Positions 33,757 through 44,083 of a DNA stretch of 64,000 nt are shown here, in pieces. The stretch's first letter is position 1. Each line of letters begins with the position of its first letter. Source of the DNA: Otatea glauca (taxonomy: Eukaryota; Streptophyta; Magnoliopsida; Poales; Poaceae). Under the pieces are notes generated by a model, which was not told the origin of the DNA, searched no databases, and was given only the letters and a program-made list of their open reading frames with translations. The DNA lies in NCBI GenBank assembly GCA_036346275.1, contig CM070717.1, positions 4,151,178 through 4,215,177 on the forward strand, given 5' to 3'. The translations under genes were made by a program, and so were the position numbers.

Positions 33757-34578
33757 CTATTGACCGGTTGTAGGGAGCACTGGAGCCCACCTTAGCCCAT
33801 CCCTTGGGTCCGCCCCTGTATGATAGGGAAGCGCCTGCTGTACCACTGGCGGCGCGTGCCCACAGCCGCCGCTGCAGTTGCTCTCCGGCGACGACGACGA
33901 GAAGGAGTTGTTGCCGACCTCTGGGTCGGCATTCGTCGGGCTCGGGCGGACGGGGTTGAAGGGCGGTATGTCGGCGCCGCCGGCCAGTGCGGGCGGCGGC
34001 GGGTGGCGCCACCTTGGGAGCGGCCCGGCCAGGAGCAGCGTCTGGAGCAGTGGGCCGGCTGACACGACGGCCTCCACTAGGCGGCCCTTTTCGGGTATTT
34101 TCCGGGTGAGTGCCATTTCCATCTCCGCCTCCTCCGAGGTGGCGGCGGCGTTGGGCGCGTGCTCGTCCACAGCGGCAGTGGCGCCTGCTCCTCCTACCAG
34201 GACGGCTGCGTGGGTTGTGGGGACGTGCTCGGCGGGGAGGCTCTGAGGTGGCGGGGTTTGGCTCTGGTGGTGGAGCAGCAGCAGGAGGGAGTAGCAATGG
34301 CGCCGGAGCTCGTCGCGCTCGGCGACCGCGGACTCCACGAGCGCCGCGAGCCGCGCGGCCTCGGACTCCATCCGCCAGAGTTCCGCCTGGTGCGCCGAGC
34401 GGGCCGCGTCGAGCTCGGCCAGCGCGCGGTGCAGCGCCTGCCGCAGCTCCGACGCCGTCGAGAAGCAATCCATCTGGTCAAAGGGAGCGAGGGGCGGGTC
34501 CCACGCGTAGGCGAGCGCGGTGGCGGGCTGGAGGTGGTGGCCGCCGTGGAGCAAGGGGTGGCCGCCGTAGTCTTCCAT
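33757..34578 (-). CDS. DUF1635 family protein, 273 residues, intronless
   Basis: A single open frame runs from ATG at 34576-34578 to TAG at 33757-33759. Residues about 40-100 (ELRQALHRALAELDAARSAHQ..ERDELRRHCYSLLLLLHHQ) form a heptad-like coiled coil, the usual N-terminal DUF1635 signature. The C-terminal signature follows near residues 160-190: PEKGRLVEAVVSAGPLLQTL and LLAGPLPRWRHPPPP. The tail is Pro/Ser/Asn-rich. Function is not established; the coiled coil suggests protein-protein contact. The frame shows no break, length is normal for the family, and a TATA box lies about 150 bp upstream. High GC and long antisense frames are composition effects. It is one of only two genes here that look functional. 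Confidence 0.88.
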   Translation of the reverse strand: MEDYGGHPLLHGGHHLQPATALAYAWDPPLAPFDQMDCFSTASELRQALHRALAELDAARSAHQAELWRMESEAARLAALVESAVAERDELRRHCYSLLLLLHHQSQTPPPQSLPAEHVPTTHAAVLVGGAGATAAVDEHAPNAAATSEEAEMEMALTRKIPEKGRLVEAVVSAGPLLQTLLLAGPLPRWRHPPPPALAGGADIPPFNPVRPSPTNADPEVGNNSFSSSSPESNCSGGCGHAPPVVQQALPYHTGADPRDGLRWAPVLPTTGQ

Positions 34579-34726
34579 ATGTGATTGGCTTGTGTTCTTT
34601 TGTTTTGTGTTGTTTGGGTTTTGGGTTTAGAGGGAAAGAGATGTTATGTGTAGGTAATTAAGCAAACAGATGATGAGATGATGATATATGTGTGATCTTG
34701 GCTAGCTTGGTGATGGTGTGGTAGGG

Positions 34727-34735
34727 TATATATAG
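34727..34735 (-). promoter_or_regulatory. TATA box of the DUF1635 gene
   Basis: CTATATATA on the minus strand lies about 150 bp before the ATG, in a CCTCTATATATACCC context. Transcription would start near 34700, giving a 5' UTR of roughly 120 bp. Confidence 0.6.
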
Positions 34736-34901
34736 AGGATCTCCTTCAGGGTTTCTTATTGTTCTCTTTTAAATCTAGGTAGTTTTATTGTTGGGTAATG
34801 TGATTAGAAAAAGTGTCGTGGGGCATGTATATCTATGTGGGGTTGATATTTTTGTTGGGCTACTAGAACATGTTTTTTAGAGGAGTTGTGCTACTAGACC
34901 T

Positions 34902-34904
<3 letters not shown>

Positions 34905-34991
<87 letters not shown>
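34905..34991. repeat. (AT)n microsatellite, about 87 bp
   Basis: Uninterrupted AT dinucleotides lie about 170 bp upstream of the DUF1635 TATA box. Confidence 0.97.
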
Positions 34992-34993
<2 letters not shown>

Positions 34994-35096
34994 AAAATGA
35001 TTTCATACTCTTGGGTGTACGTACTCCTACCTCTAGTATACTGTTTAAATGCTGTTGTTATATCTCTTTATCCTTTTGAGTATACTCTAATATTGA

Positions 35097-35817
35097 CTAG
35101 TATAGTGCCCTGTCTTCCGGTTTCCTTTTCCCAGCACGTAATATATGGTCTTTTCTTTTTCTAGAACGTTTGTTTCCTTTTCCTTAATTTCAGGATATTT
35201 GTTTCCTTTTCCTTGAGATGACTAGTATAGTACCCTGTCTTCCGATTTCCTTTTTCCAGCACGTAATATATGGTCTTTTCCTTTTCTAGAACGTTTGTTT
35301 CCTTTTCCTTAATTCCAAGATATTTGTTTCCTTTTCCTTGAGATGATCTTTGGAGGTGGGGAGATCTGCTGTGGGCCACAGGATGAGTTAGACACATTAA
35401 ACAATGGCCATCGGATGTGGGTGAGTAAAGTCGAGGAAAGATCCGAGAGGTTAATTTTGATGAAGGCAAGTTTCGGGACGTTTATCTGGGTGCATGAAGG
35501 TTGGGTCATCTATAGTGGGGTGCATTATTTGGGGTGGACGTAGAAAAAAAATACTTAGGTGCATTATAAAGGGGTATAGATGCTGGAGGTGAGGGGAGAT
35601 CTGTTGTGGGCCACAGGGATGAGTTAGACATATTAAACAATGGCCATCGGATGTGGGTGAGTAAAGCTGAGAAAAGATCTGAGAGGTTAATTTTGATGGA
35701 GGCAAGTTTCTGGGGACGTTTCACTGGGTGCATGATGGTTAGGCCATCTCTAGTGGGGTGTATTATTTGGGGTGGACGTAGAAAAGAATGTTTAGGTGCA
35801 TTATAAAGGGGTATAGA
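35097..35817 (-). mobile_element. Putative non-autonomous Helitron-like element with duplicated ends, 721 bp
   Basis: Read on the minus strand it starts TCTATACCCCTTTATAATG after an A and ends ACTATACTAG before a T, the A|TC..CTAG|T form of plant Helitrons. The 3'-side unit of about 125 bp (CTAGTATAGT.CCCTGTCTTCC..) occurs twice (35097-35221, 35222-35345). The 5'-side unit of about 232 bp (GGAGGTGGGGAGATCTG..GGGGTATAGA) also occurs twice (35350-35581, 35586-35817). I see no clear 3' hairpin and no Rep/helicase, so the class is an inference from termini. Confidence 0.58.
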
Positions 35818-36600
35818 TTATAAGATACTCCAAAGTGAGCTCCACGAAAAATTTCATCAAAGTCTACCATTTGTAGCATAATTTGTTTATATATTCCTTT
35901 TACATATGGAAAAGGATACGTAGCAAATAAATAAAGGGCTTACGTACATATATATATATATATGTATATATGTATATATATATGTATATATGTATGTACA
36001 TGTGCCTAGGGAATATCAATCATTATATATACCATTTAATGAACTCAATTTCTTTTACTGACAAAGGTTAGTTGAAATATTTACCATTTTGTTAAATAAA
36101 AATTTTAGTCGAAGTATTTATCATTTTGTTAAATAATAGGCACATATAAAACTTCAGCAATATACAGTTTGAGCCGCAGCTGCAATCGCTGATATAGTTG
36201 CACTTCCAGTCTTCCACTCTTGTTTCACGCAATATTTTATTTTCCCCATAATTTTTCTCTTTTGACGTAGAATAGATTACTACCCCAAGTGCCTCGGTAC
36301 TGGATATACGCGTGACTGGATTTTCTATTGTTTTAAAGCATTTGTTTATTTCAAAAAATTGAACTGTATTTTCCATTTTTCTTCATTTTTCAGCCTACTA
36401 TATTAGATTATGTAATTAATGTAGTTATGAAATCCTTTTGCCTATACTTTTTGGCCTAAAATAAATCAAAATCATATATGTTGTACTGGTGATGTATAAA
36501 GTGAAAAAAATGAGTCGACATTGCCTTGCGGGGAAAGAAATGATCGATATATAGTTGCTTGGTTTTGTTGCTCCTTCACGTAGATTTTAGTTAATTAGTA
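35818..36600. other. AT-rich intergenic sequence with a TA/TG microsatellite
   Basis: (TA)n/TATG repeats lie at about 35948-36000. A minus frame of 94 codons (36092-36376) has no motif. Confidence 0.45.
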
Positions 36601-36882
36601 CTCCCTCCGTTTATAAATATAAGGTGTATTTTGATTTGGTACAGGGATTAAGGTTGTGATGAAATTGAGAAAGACATGAGAGGAAATGACTTATATATCC
36701 CTCTTAATTGTTTTGGAAGATGAGAGATAATATTTTATGTAGGTGGTAATGAATAAATGCATATGGTTGAAAAAGAATAAATAGGGGTATAGGTGGAAAG
36801 ACTCATTAAATCTACATGCACGTCTTATATTTTTCAACAAGATCATTCAAACTATAGGCCTTATATTTATCAACGGAGGGAG
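36601..36882. mobile_element. Stowaway MITE, 282 bp
   Basis: The ends CTCCCTCCGTTTATAAATAT and the inverse ATATTTATCAACGGAGGGAG are classic Stowaway (Tc1/mariner-derived) termini, and TA at 36599-36600 and 36883-36884 is the TSD. It has no coding capacity. Confidence 0.95.
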
Positions 36883-36884
36883 TA

Positions 36885-38298
36885 ATAATAACTTGTGTTT
36901 AAAATACCTTAATTTAGCGCGTATATATGATGTAACTGTGGAAAATTTGACAACATAAACTTGAACGATGATGTAGGAGTACGGTGCCAATCTCATTGGT
37001 AAGAGTTTATGTATAGTTGACCATCAATCCTTAAGGACGTAATAGCCTCCTCGGGAGTTTTGCATGGTTGCTTGTCACTCTCAAACCGTCAAACGCATCT
37101 CATCGATATGGTGGCCAGTCATCTACCGAAGCTTCTCGTGATAATTAACAACAATATGCCATGAAATCAATCTGCCTTGTTACCTAGCTTGAGCCATCCA
37201 AATCATATTTGATGTCAAACACAGCATTGAGCTTACTGCTTTATAAGTTCTAATTGGAGAAAATTTACGTTACATTGTACCAGTAGTATATGGTGGTAAT
37301 AAAAATCAAATCTAACTATTGATTTATTGAAGGTATTTCTATCACTCTAATACCGGAGGAAGTATAAATAAATATTAGCTAATCTGATTCATTAGGTTGA
37401 AAAGAATGAACGGTCCATATTGAATTTAGTGTCCCATAAAAGAACCCCTAATTGAGTAGATTTCATATTTAATGAAGACAAAAAAAGAGCGTAAAATTGA
37501 AGCATACATAGTTCCTTTTATCTTCTATAGGTTTTCGACTTAGGCTTGTGAACTTGAGAACTTAACATACATGTCCGTAAACTTGCAAAACCGCTTCAAT
37601 TAATTGGGTCCAATGAGCATAAGTTTCTCAGTGAAGCATGGAAACACTATCGAAGAATGGAGACATGGTTGTTATTAAGTTCTTAAATTCATGAGTCATC
37701 AATCTATGAAAAAAGCCCATGCATGTTTTTGAGATTTGAGTACATACGTATGTGCAATTCACTCAAAATAAAAAGGAAAGCTGTCTTTTGATTCTGATTT
37801 CTGAACAACTTCTTTTGCCCTTCTTAGCTTGCTTTCTTTTCCCTTCCTTTTTTGGTGCATGAATCCTATGTTTTCAACAAGGGAATCCAAGATGGGAACC
37901 ACCATGCCATCATACGTACCCTAGCCAATAATGCATCTTTTTTTTTTGACAAAAGCCAATAATGCATCTTGGTCCTAGGTTCTGCCTTCTGTCCCTACCT
38001 TTAATCATCATCACTGGCCAAGTCATCTTTTATCCTTGCCCAACTTTTGCTTAAAAATTGCAGCTACAAATAGTGGTTTATCTGTTTGGCATCTAGGGAA
38101 GGCAGAGATTGCAAGCGGTTCAAGTGTGAACTTTGAAACCTGTAGGAACTAGAAGGACTGAAGGAGGCTAGCTCTGAGCATGTTTGCATTGATTATAGCT
38201 GATATCATTTTCACAGGTACCAGCTTTGACAGAAAAAGATAGGTCAGACTAAAGTTGCATGCTGCCATCCCAGCTTAGTACAGACCACTACACATATA
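36885..38298. other. No recognised gene
   Basis: AT-rich sequence without long frames. A lone Stowaway-type end (ACCGGAGGAAG before TA, near 37360) suggests a truncated MITE. Confidence 0.35.
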
Positions 38299-39143
38299 TA
38301 GGGATGAAAACGGAACGAAAACGGTCGGTAAATGGTTGTTTCGTTTCCATTTTCACGTCTTTTACCGGTAACGGAAACGAAATCGAAAACCCCGAAAACG
38401 GATACGGAAACGGATAGTGATGAAAACAGATGCGGAACGGAATGGAGCGGATACTGAAACGAAAGTGAAAAATTCTATAAGAACATAATACATAATCACA
38501 ATATATATGACCGTAAAAATAATGTAACTCATTCCACCTCCAAGGAGGATACAATAATAATGTTATATTCACCGATATCACTAGGAAGTTTTTTTTAAAT
38601 TTGTCAGCTGAAGGCTCGCTATTTATCTCCTAGATTAGACCATCATATCCTCCTCCAAATTACTATCATCGACATCCTCTTGCACCTCCAACTATAAAGG
38701 TGTAATGCCCTAAAATTTGCATATTATTGTTCAATGTTCATTTATGATTTTATGAGATTTATCTTGGATTTTCTGGAGTTTATAAATACCATTTTGCTAT
38801 TTTTAGATTTATAGAATTAATTTATTGGTGAAAAATGAAACCAAAATTAAGCTATAAATAATTTTGCTAGGTTCAAAATGTTCCAAAGTATTTTTGAGAA
38901 ATTTTCCGGCATTTTTGAACTCTATTTGATATTTTCTATAAAGTCATTTGTATTTATGAAATTATTTTAATTCGAAAATAAATGTAAATTCTCCATTCTC
39001 CTTTTTTGGCAAGTGGGCTAAATTTCCGACGGAATTTCCTTTCCGTTTTCGACAAAAAATTTTCGTTTCTGTTTCCGAAAAAAGTCTTTCGTTTCCGTTT
39101 TTCTCCGAAACAGTCGAAAATTCCGTTTCTGTTTTCACTCATG
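38299..39143. mobile_element. Non-autonomous hAT-like element, about 845 bp
   Basis: The left end TAGGGATGAAAACGG is of the Ac/hAT type. The right end ..CTGTTTTCACTCATG is its diverged inverse. Flanking 8-mers (CACATATA, TATATATA) match at 6 of 8 positions but lie in TA-rich DNA, so the edges are uncertain. Both ends contain many CCGTTTCCG/GAAACGGA words typical of subterminal repeats. Confidence 0.62.
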
Positions 39144-39151
39144 TATATATA

Positions 39152-39711
39152 TAAAAGAATGTTCATACATGCTTGTGTAGTTGTGAGTTGGTAGCTAGCA
39201 GGGGTACTTGTCATGCAGAAATTCAGAGGACTACCAGTACTGGCACATGCTTGTTGACATCAAAGTCTCCCTGACTAACATGGAGAGGGTCAGATCATAT
39301 AGCTCCCAGAGCTTCAACCTTGGAAAAAGGGTGAGGTTTTGTTGACAATGTAGGCCATTTCGTTTATTTTGTGGTTTTGGTTCTTTCCTATTTGCAATGT
39401 GCTTCTTGGCAGTGGGAAAAATTTCTGTTAGGATCTCCTCATGTGAGAACCCATCAGAAGTCGTTTGATCGTGACCTATATGCACATGACGTATCGCTGT
39501 ACGTTTATTCGTATTTGTGAATATGGTGATAATTAGCTGTAGCTATATATCCATCAAGAAAGAAAGGCAGGAGCTTTCTTAAATAATACAGGGGTTGCTC
39601 ATGACTGGATTTCCTATGACATAAGGCAGGATCAACTTAGATCTTGAAATATCCATGCAAGAATCCAAGACTTGGTTAGGTACAGCTGACTATAGGGTGG
39701 CTGGGAAGGTG
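39152..39711. other. No recognised gene
   Basis: Mixed sequence between the hAT-like element and copia-3. Small frames only. Confidence 0.3.
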
Positions 39712-39716
39712 TGTAC

Positions 39717-39942
39717 TGTTAAGGAACCTCGCTATCGAATAGTCCGGGGTTCCCGAACAGATCTGAAATTGAAGAACAGAAAGAGAGAGACACAGGTATA
39801 TGAGGAGAGCGACGACGAATTCTTTATTGCTAATGATTTCTTGTACATAGGGGGAGACCCCCCTCCTCCTTTTATAGCGCTCTCTAGGGTTTCGGCATAA
39901 GGGACCACATGGGCCTTCAATGGGCTTTAGGGTTTCTCAACA
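39717..39942 (-). repeat. Copia-3 left LTR (3' LTR), 226 bp
   Basis: TG..CA ends. A minus-strand TATA box CTATAAAAGG at 39868-39877 lies in a GAGCGCTATAAAAGGAGG context. Confidence 0.95.
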
Positions 39943-40162
39943 CTCCCCTTGGGCCCTTTGCATGAGATGCATATGCCTCGTTAAAACTCCAAAAACCCAG
40001 TGGGAAAAATACTTGGAGAAAGAGTACATAGCATACGCTACTATGTTGCACGAATTGCCTCGTTAAAACCTTATGCAAGAAAACTTCATGAAAAACTTGC
40101 TAAGGAAAAAGAGTACAATTCTCCCAACTTCAAATGCTAATCTTGAGATTCATGTTGGGTAT

Positions 40163-40703
40163 TCATAATTCATGCTCGAGATTCATGTGGGAGTATGTGA
40201 AATATCTCCCCGAAATCTGCACTTCTCTAAGTCTCATCATCCCAATTCCTTTCACGCACCTTTCAAAGGTAGATGCCGGGAGTGATTTAGTGAACAAATC
40301 TGCAAGATTTTCACATGACTTAGTATGCAATATCTTGATCTCGTTCATCTTATGCAATTCATGAGCATAGAAGAACTTGGGGTTGATATGCTTCGTGAGA
40401 TTGCTCTTCACATAACCTATTTGTGCTTGGGCAACACAAGCCGCAATATCTTCATAAATTATCGTGGAGTTTGCTCAATGTTCAAACCACATGACTTCGG
40501 ATGTGGTGAACCATTCTTCTGAGCCATGCACATTCACGAGATGCTTCATACAAAGCGATGATTTCCGAGTGGTTTGTCGACGTCGAGACAAGAGTCTGCT
40601 TAGACGACTTCCAAGAAATTGCTGTTCCTCCACATAGGAAAACATAGCGCTTTGGGACTTGCCAAGATGCGGTTTGATAAATACCAAAGATCGGCATAGC
40701 CAA
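40163..40703 (-). pseudogene. Copia-3 RNase H fragments
   Basis: The 40482-40703 frame reads GTAISWKSSKQTLVSTSTNHSEIIALYEASRECAWLRR, the helix carrying the catalytic Glu (in HSEIIAL). The 40163-40411 frame is the tail HINPKFFYAHELHK and TKSCENLADLFTKSLP. A break lies between them around 40412-40481. Confidence 0.82.
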
Positions 40704-40726
40704 CCAAATTCAATTCATTATTTCTT

Positions 40727-41248
40727 CTAAAGAATGCATCGAGGTCTTTGCTTCCTTGGAGGTAGCGGAAGATGTCCTTGATCCCTTTCCAATGCCTTTT
40801 GGTGGGTTCTGCACTGTGCTAGCAAATTCACAGCGAACGCAATGTCCGGTCTAGTGCTATTTGCAAGGTACATGAGCGCTCCAACTGCACTCAAATATGG
40901 GAATTCTGCTCCCAGGACTTCCTCCCCCTCTTCTCTAGGTCTGTATGGGTCTAGGTCTGCTTGGAGTGACCTTCCGACCATTGGAGTCTTTGCAGGATAT
41001 ACTATTTCAAAGCTAAATCTTTCCAACACTTTCTGCGTGTAGGTTGATTGATGTACCAAGATTCCTCCTTGGACATGTTCAAGCTGCAAGCCTAAACAAA
41101 ACTTGGTTTTACCCAAATCTTTCATTTCAAACTCAGACTTCAAGTATGAGCATGCCACTTCAATTTCTTCATCCGTCCCAATGATGTTCAAGTCATCTAC
41201 ATAGACGGAGATTATACAGAATCTATTCGGGGATCGCTGTATAAACAC
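40727..41248 (-). pseudogene. Copia-3 reverse transcriptase, palm with intact YVDD and thumb
   Basis: The 173-codon frame starts FIQRSPNRFCIISVYVDDLNIIG, with the active-site aspartates present. It continues EFEMKDLGKTKFCLGLQLEH, STYTQKVLERF and YLSAVGALMYLANSTRPDIAFAVNLLAQ, the end of copia RT. The final 20 or so residues are frame-shifted. It is separated from the RT N-terminus by a break near 41260-41320. Confidence 0.85.
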
Positions 41249-41319
41249 ACATGGACAATCTTATTGCTTGTGTAGCCTTTCTTGCGAGAAAGTCACTCAG
41301 CGATTGTACCACATTCTTC

Positions 41320-41660
41320 CTAATCGCTTGATCCATACGGTGATTTCTCCAATTTCACACTGCATGTGTTTCTATTTGCTCCGTCTTGGTTCGGGATAGG
41401 AATTCCTTCCGGTACTTTCATGTATATCTCCGAATCCAAGTTTCCATACAAATATGCTGTGACAACATCCATTAGCTTCATTCTCAACTTCAAGTTGACT
41501 GCCATTGAGATCAAATATCTAAAGGTAATTCCTCCCATGACCGGAGAATAGGTTTCTTCATAATCAACTCCAGGACGTTGAGTGAAACCTTGAGCTACAA
41601 TCCTTGCTTTGTACCTTACAACCTCGTTGTTTTCATTTCTCTTCCGAACAAAGACCCATT
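41320..41660 (-). pseudogene. Copia-3 reverse transcriptase, fingers region
   Basis: The frame reads GGITFRYLISMAVNLKLRMKLMDVVTAYLYGNLDSEIYMKVPEGIP, matching the copia motif around DV.TAYL.G.L. Upstream pieces in other frames carry the RYKARIVAQGF-type motif (about 41570-41640). Confidence 0.78.
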
Positions 41661-43283
41661 TGTGACCTCACGGGTTTACATGGGGAGGTGTGCGCATACG
41701 GCCCAAACACCTCTCTCTTGTTCGGAGAGACTAACTCTGCCGTGATTGCCTTTTTCATTCTTCCCAATCTAGCCTTTTCTTGCACTCTGCGAGAGATGCA
41801 GCTCGGATCATGATCAATGATCGAGGCGATCTTCTTTGCAGAGTATGCATCAACGTTAGGTCGTTGCTCTATTCAGTGATTCTCCGTTATTACAAAGTTT
41901 ATGGCCATTTCTTCATGGGGTGCTTCATGCACTTCTACTTGCTCTTCGCCGCTTTTCCCTATCGCAGAGCAAGTTCCTTTAGCTTTCATCGCCTATGTGT
42001 GCGCACACATTATTTCCGTGGCTTCCTTCAGATGGGAGATTCAAGTCCGAATTGCCTTTCTGTTGGCTTCTTTCCAGTGCAGTCTCAACTGCTCCCCTTC
42101 TTTCCTTGGGGCATTTTCGTGATTGGTTGTGGTAAGTCCTCTCGCCAGCTTTTCTCCAGACGCCTCCGGTACTTTGGGTTTGAGGAGCAGATTGCTGCTC
42201 TTTTTCTTTGAGGCCTCTGAACAGGTTGAGGATACCTTCTATTTTCTTTGGTATTTCCACCCTCTCGGTGCATTTCTTGTGGTACATGCGACTTAACCAC
42301 GCCCTTCGGATCACAAAATGATCAGCAGTTCATTTGCTAAATTCGCAAATCGATTATCTTCTAGACTTCTTGATTTGCTTCATTAGTTCGGGGTCATGTG
42401 CGGGATCCCAGTGGAATGCCATATGATTTCCGGCATTTTTCATCCAAAGGTTGATTTCTCCCTAATGACGGAAACGATCCTCGTCAAAGATGCAATCGAA
42501 ATCGGTCAGATGCAAGTCTCGATCATGGGTTCCAAATACCGATTATGGATGCACTCCCATAACCAACGATATCCCGGACTTGCGGAGAGGGCCCATTTCA
42601 TCCACGAGGGGTGGTATAGGTACTTATACCATACACCCAAATTTTCTAAGATGGGAGATCTTGGGATGATCCGTGCACAAGCCGCATAGGAGAATGGGTG
42701 TTGTAGGCGATGGTCCGAAATTGATAAGTCTTCGCCGCGTGCAGACGCGTGTCCCCAACAAGTGTTGGGCAAGTTACAACTCGCAAAAGCGGTCCGCAAT
42801 GAACTTAATCCTCTTTATTAGTGCTTCGCTAGTCCATTCTGCGTATGGACGTGCGGTGCGGAGTGCTCAATCGCTATCCCCGTTGCCGCGCAATAATCAT
42901 CAAATGCCTTTGAAGTAAATTCTCGGCATTGTCCATTCTAATGGACTTCACGCGATGATCGGGAAAGCATTCTTAATTCTTATGATCTGCGAGATCGCTT
43001 TGCAAAAGCATGGTTTCTTGTTGACAACAAGCATACATGCGACCATTTCGAGGAAGCATCGATGAGCACCATAAAGTATCGAAACGGCCCGACAGGGCTG
43101 AATCGGACCGCAAATATCCCCTGGATGCGTTCCAGAATGCAGGATTTCACTTTGCACTTTCATGACAGAGGGTCTAGTTATTAATTTCCGGTGGCACATG
43201 CAGGCACACAAAATCTTCATGATTCGGAAATTCTTAACGTTAATGCCATGACCTTGTGAGTTGTTCACTATATTTCTCATCAT
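41661..43283 (-). pseudogene. Copia-3 integrase and integrase-RT linker, heavily frameshifted
   Basis: Minus-strand pieces at 42948-43283 and around 42500-42800 carry parts of integrase (for example HPGDICGPIQP with the region of the first catalytic Asp, and CKAISQIIRIKNAFP), but frames change every 100 bp or so. Plus-strand open frames in this interval are antisense shadows. Confidence 0.65.
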
Positions 43284-43338
43284 TCTAAGACCAGGATGAC
43301 CTAATCTACCATGCCATTAAGAAAATAACTCGGAGCTT

Positions 43339-43752
43339 CTAAAAACAGTCTTCAAGGAAGTATACACTTCGGGTGCATGAATATTCGTGTAGTACAACCC
43401 GATTCATATGAGGATATTTTTCTAATACCATTTTTCCACATACCGCGTGCTTCACAATGCACAAATATTCTTTGCCATTTTCTTCATTGGTTTCTACGTG
43501 AAAACCATTGGCGCGGATGTCTTTAAAGCTTAAGAGAGTGCGAGTTGATTCAGGGTACAAAAGGGCTTCTTCAATTACCAAAGTTGTACCCATAGGCAAT
43601 ATAATAGTGGCTCTTCCTGAGCCGATTACATATGAGTCGCTTCCTGCGATCGTAGTAATCTTTCCAGCGTTCTTCGTGATCGACTGAAAGTATTTAGACT
43701 CTCTTAAGATGGTATTTGTTATGCTACTATAATTCCAATAAAACAGAGGCAA
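43339..43752 (-). pseudogene. Copia-3 protease/pre-integrase region, catalytic Asp apparently lost
   Basis: The frame reads YSSITNTILRESKYFQSI, TIAGSDSYVIGSGRATIILPMGTTLVIEEALLYPESTRTLLS, and a pre-integrase end VLEKYPHMNRVVLHEY. Related elements have D-S-G-T-T-N-T at the protease active site, so YSSITNT suggests Asp to Tyr and a dead protease. Confidence 0.78.
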
Positions 43753-44083
43753 AATAATTCAAAAATTGCTTGTAAAGGAAAGAATACTGGAATAAAGAAT
43801 AAATTGCGTATTTATTCATGAAAGAAGTATGCTCTTCTAGAGCTTACAATTCATTATTCAAAGAAAATGCTAACAACCATAATCTAAAAGAAGATGCGAT
43901 TCATGCATTTAAACGGCAAAGCAAGACTTGATTGTTACGCTTGATGGTAGGTTTTATGTCCCGCGAGGACCCTAGACCAATCGCAGCATGGAGCTTCTTG
44001 CCCCCAAGAACGATCTTCACGTCCGATGCCCAAGTGAAGTACTTCTGACCGTGCGGGGCCAGTTCTTCAAACTCACGATTCAC
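43753..44083 (-). pseudogene. Copia-3 gag N-terminal stub
   Basis: The frame at 43901-44083 starts MNREFEELAPHGQKYFTWASDVKIVLGGKKLHAAIG, the usual gag N-terminal motif of this lineage. Only about 150 bp separate it from the protease frame, so the capsid-like domain and zinc knuckle (roughly 0.8-1 kb) have been deleted. Confidence 0.75.

Noticed and set aside
34110..34661. Plus-strand frames of 183, 141 and 122 codons across the DUF1635 gene
   Set aside because: They are antisense shadows of a GC-rich gene whose minus-strand frame has clear family signatures and a TATA box.
35946..36000. Possible promoter TATA boxes
   Set aside because: Simple TA/TG microsatellite with no gene downstream on either strand.
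37277..37370. Possible Stowaway MITE ending ACCGGAGGAAG before TA
   Set aside because: Only one end is convincing, so a complete element could not be supported.
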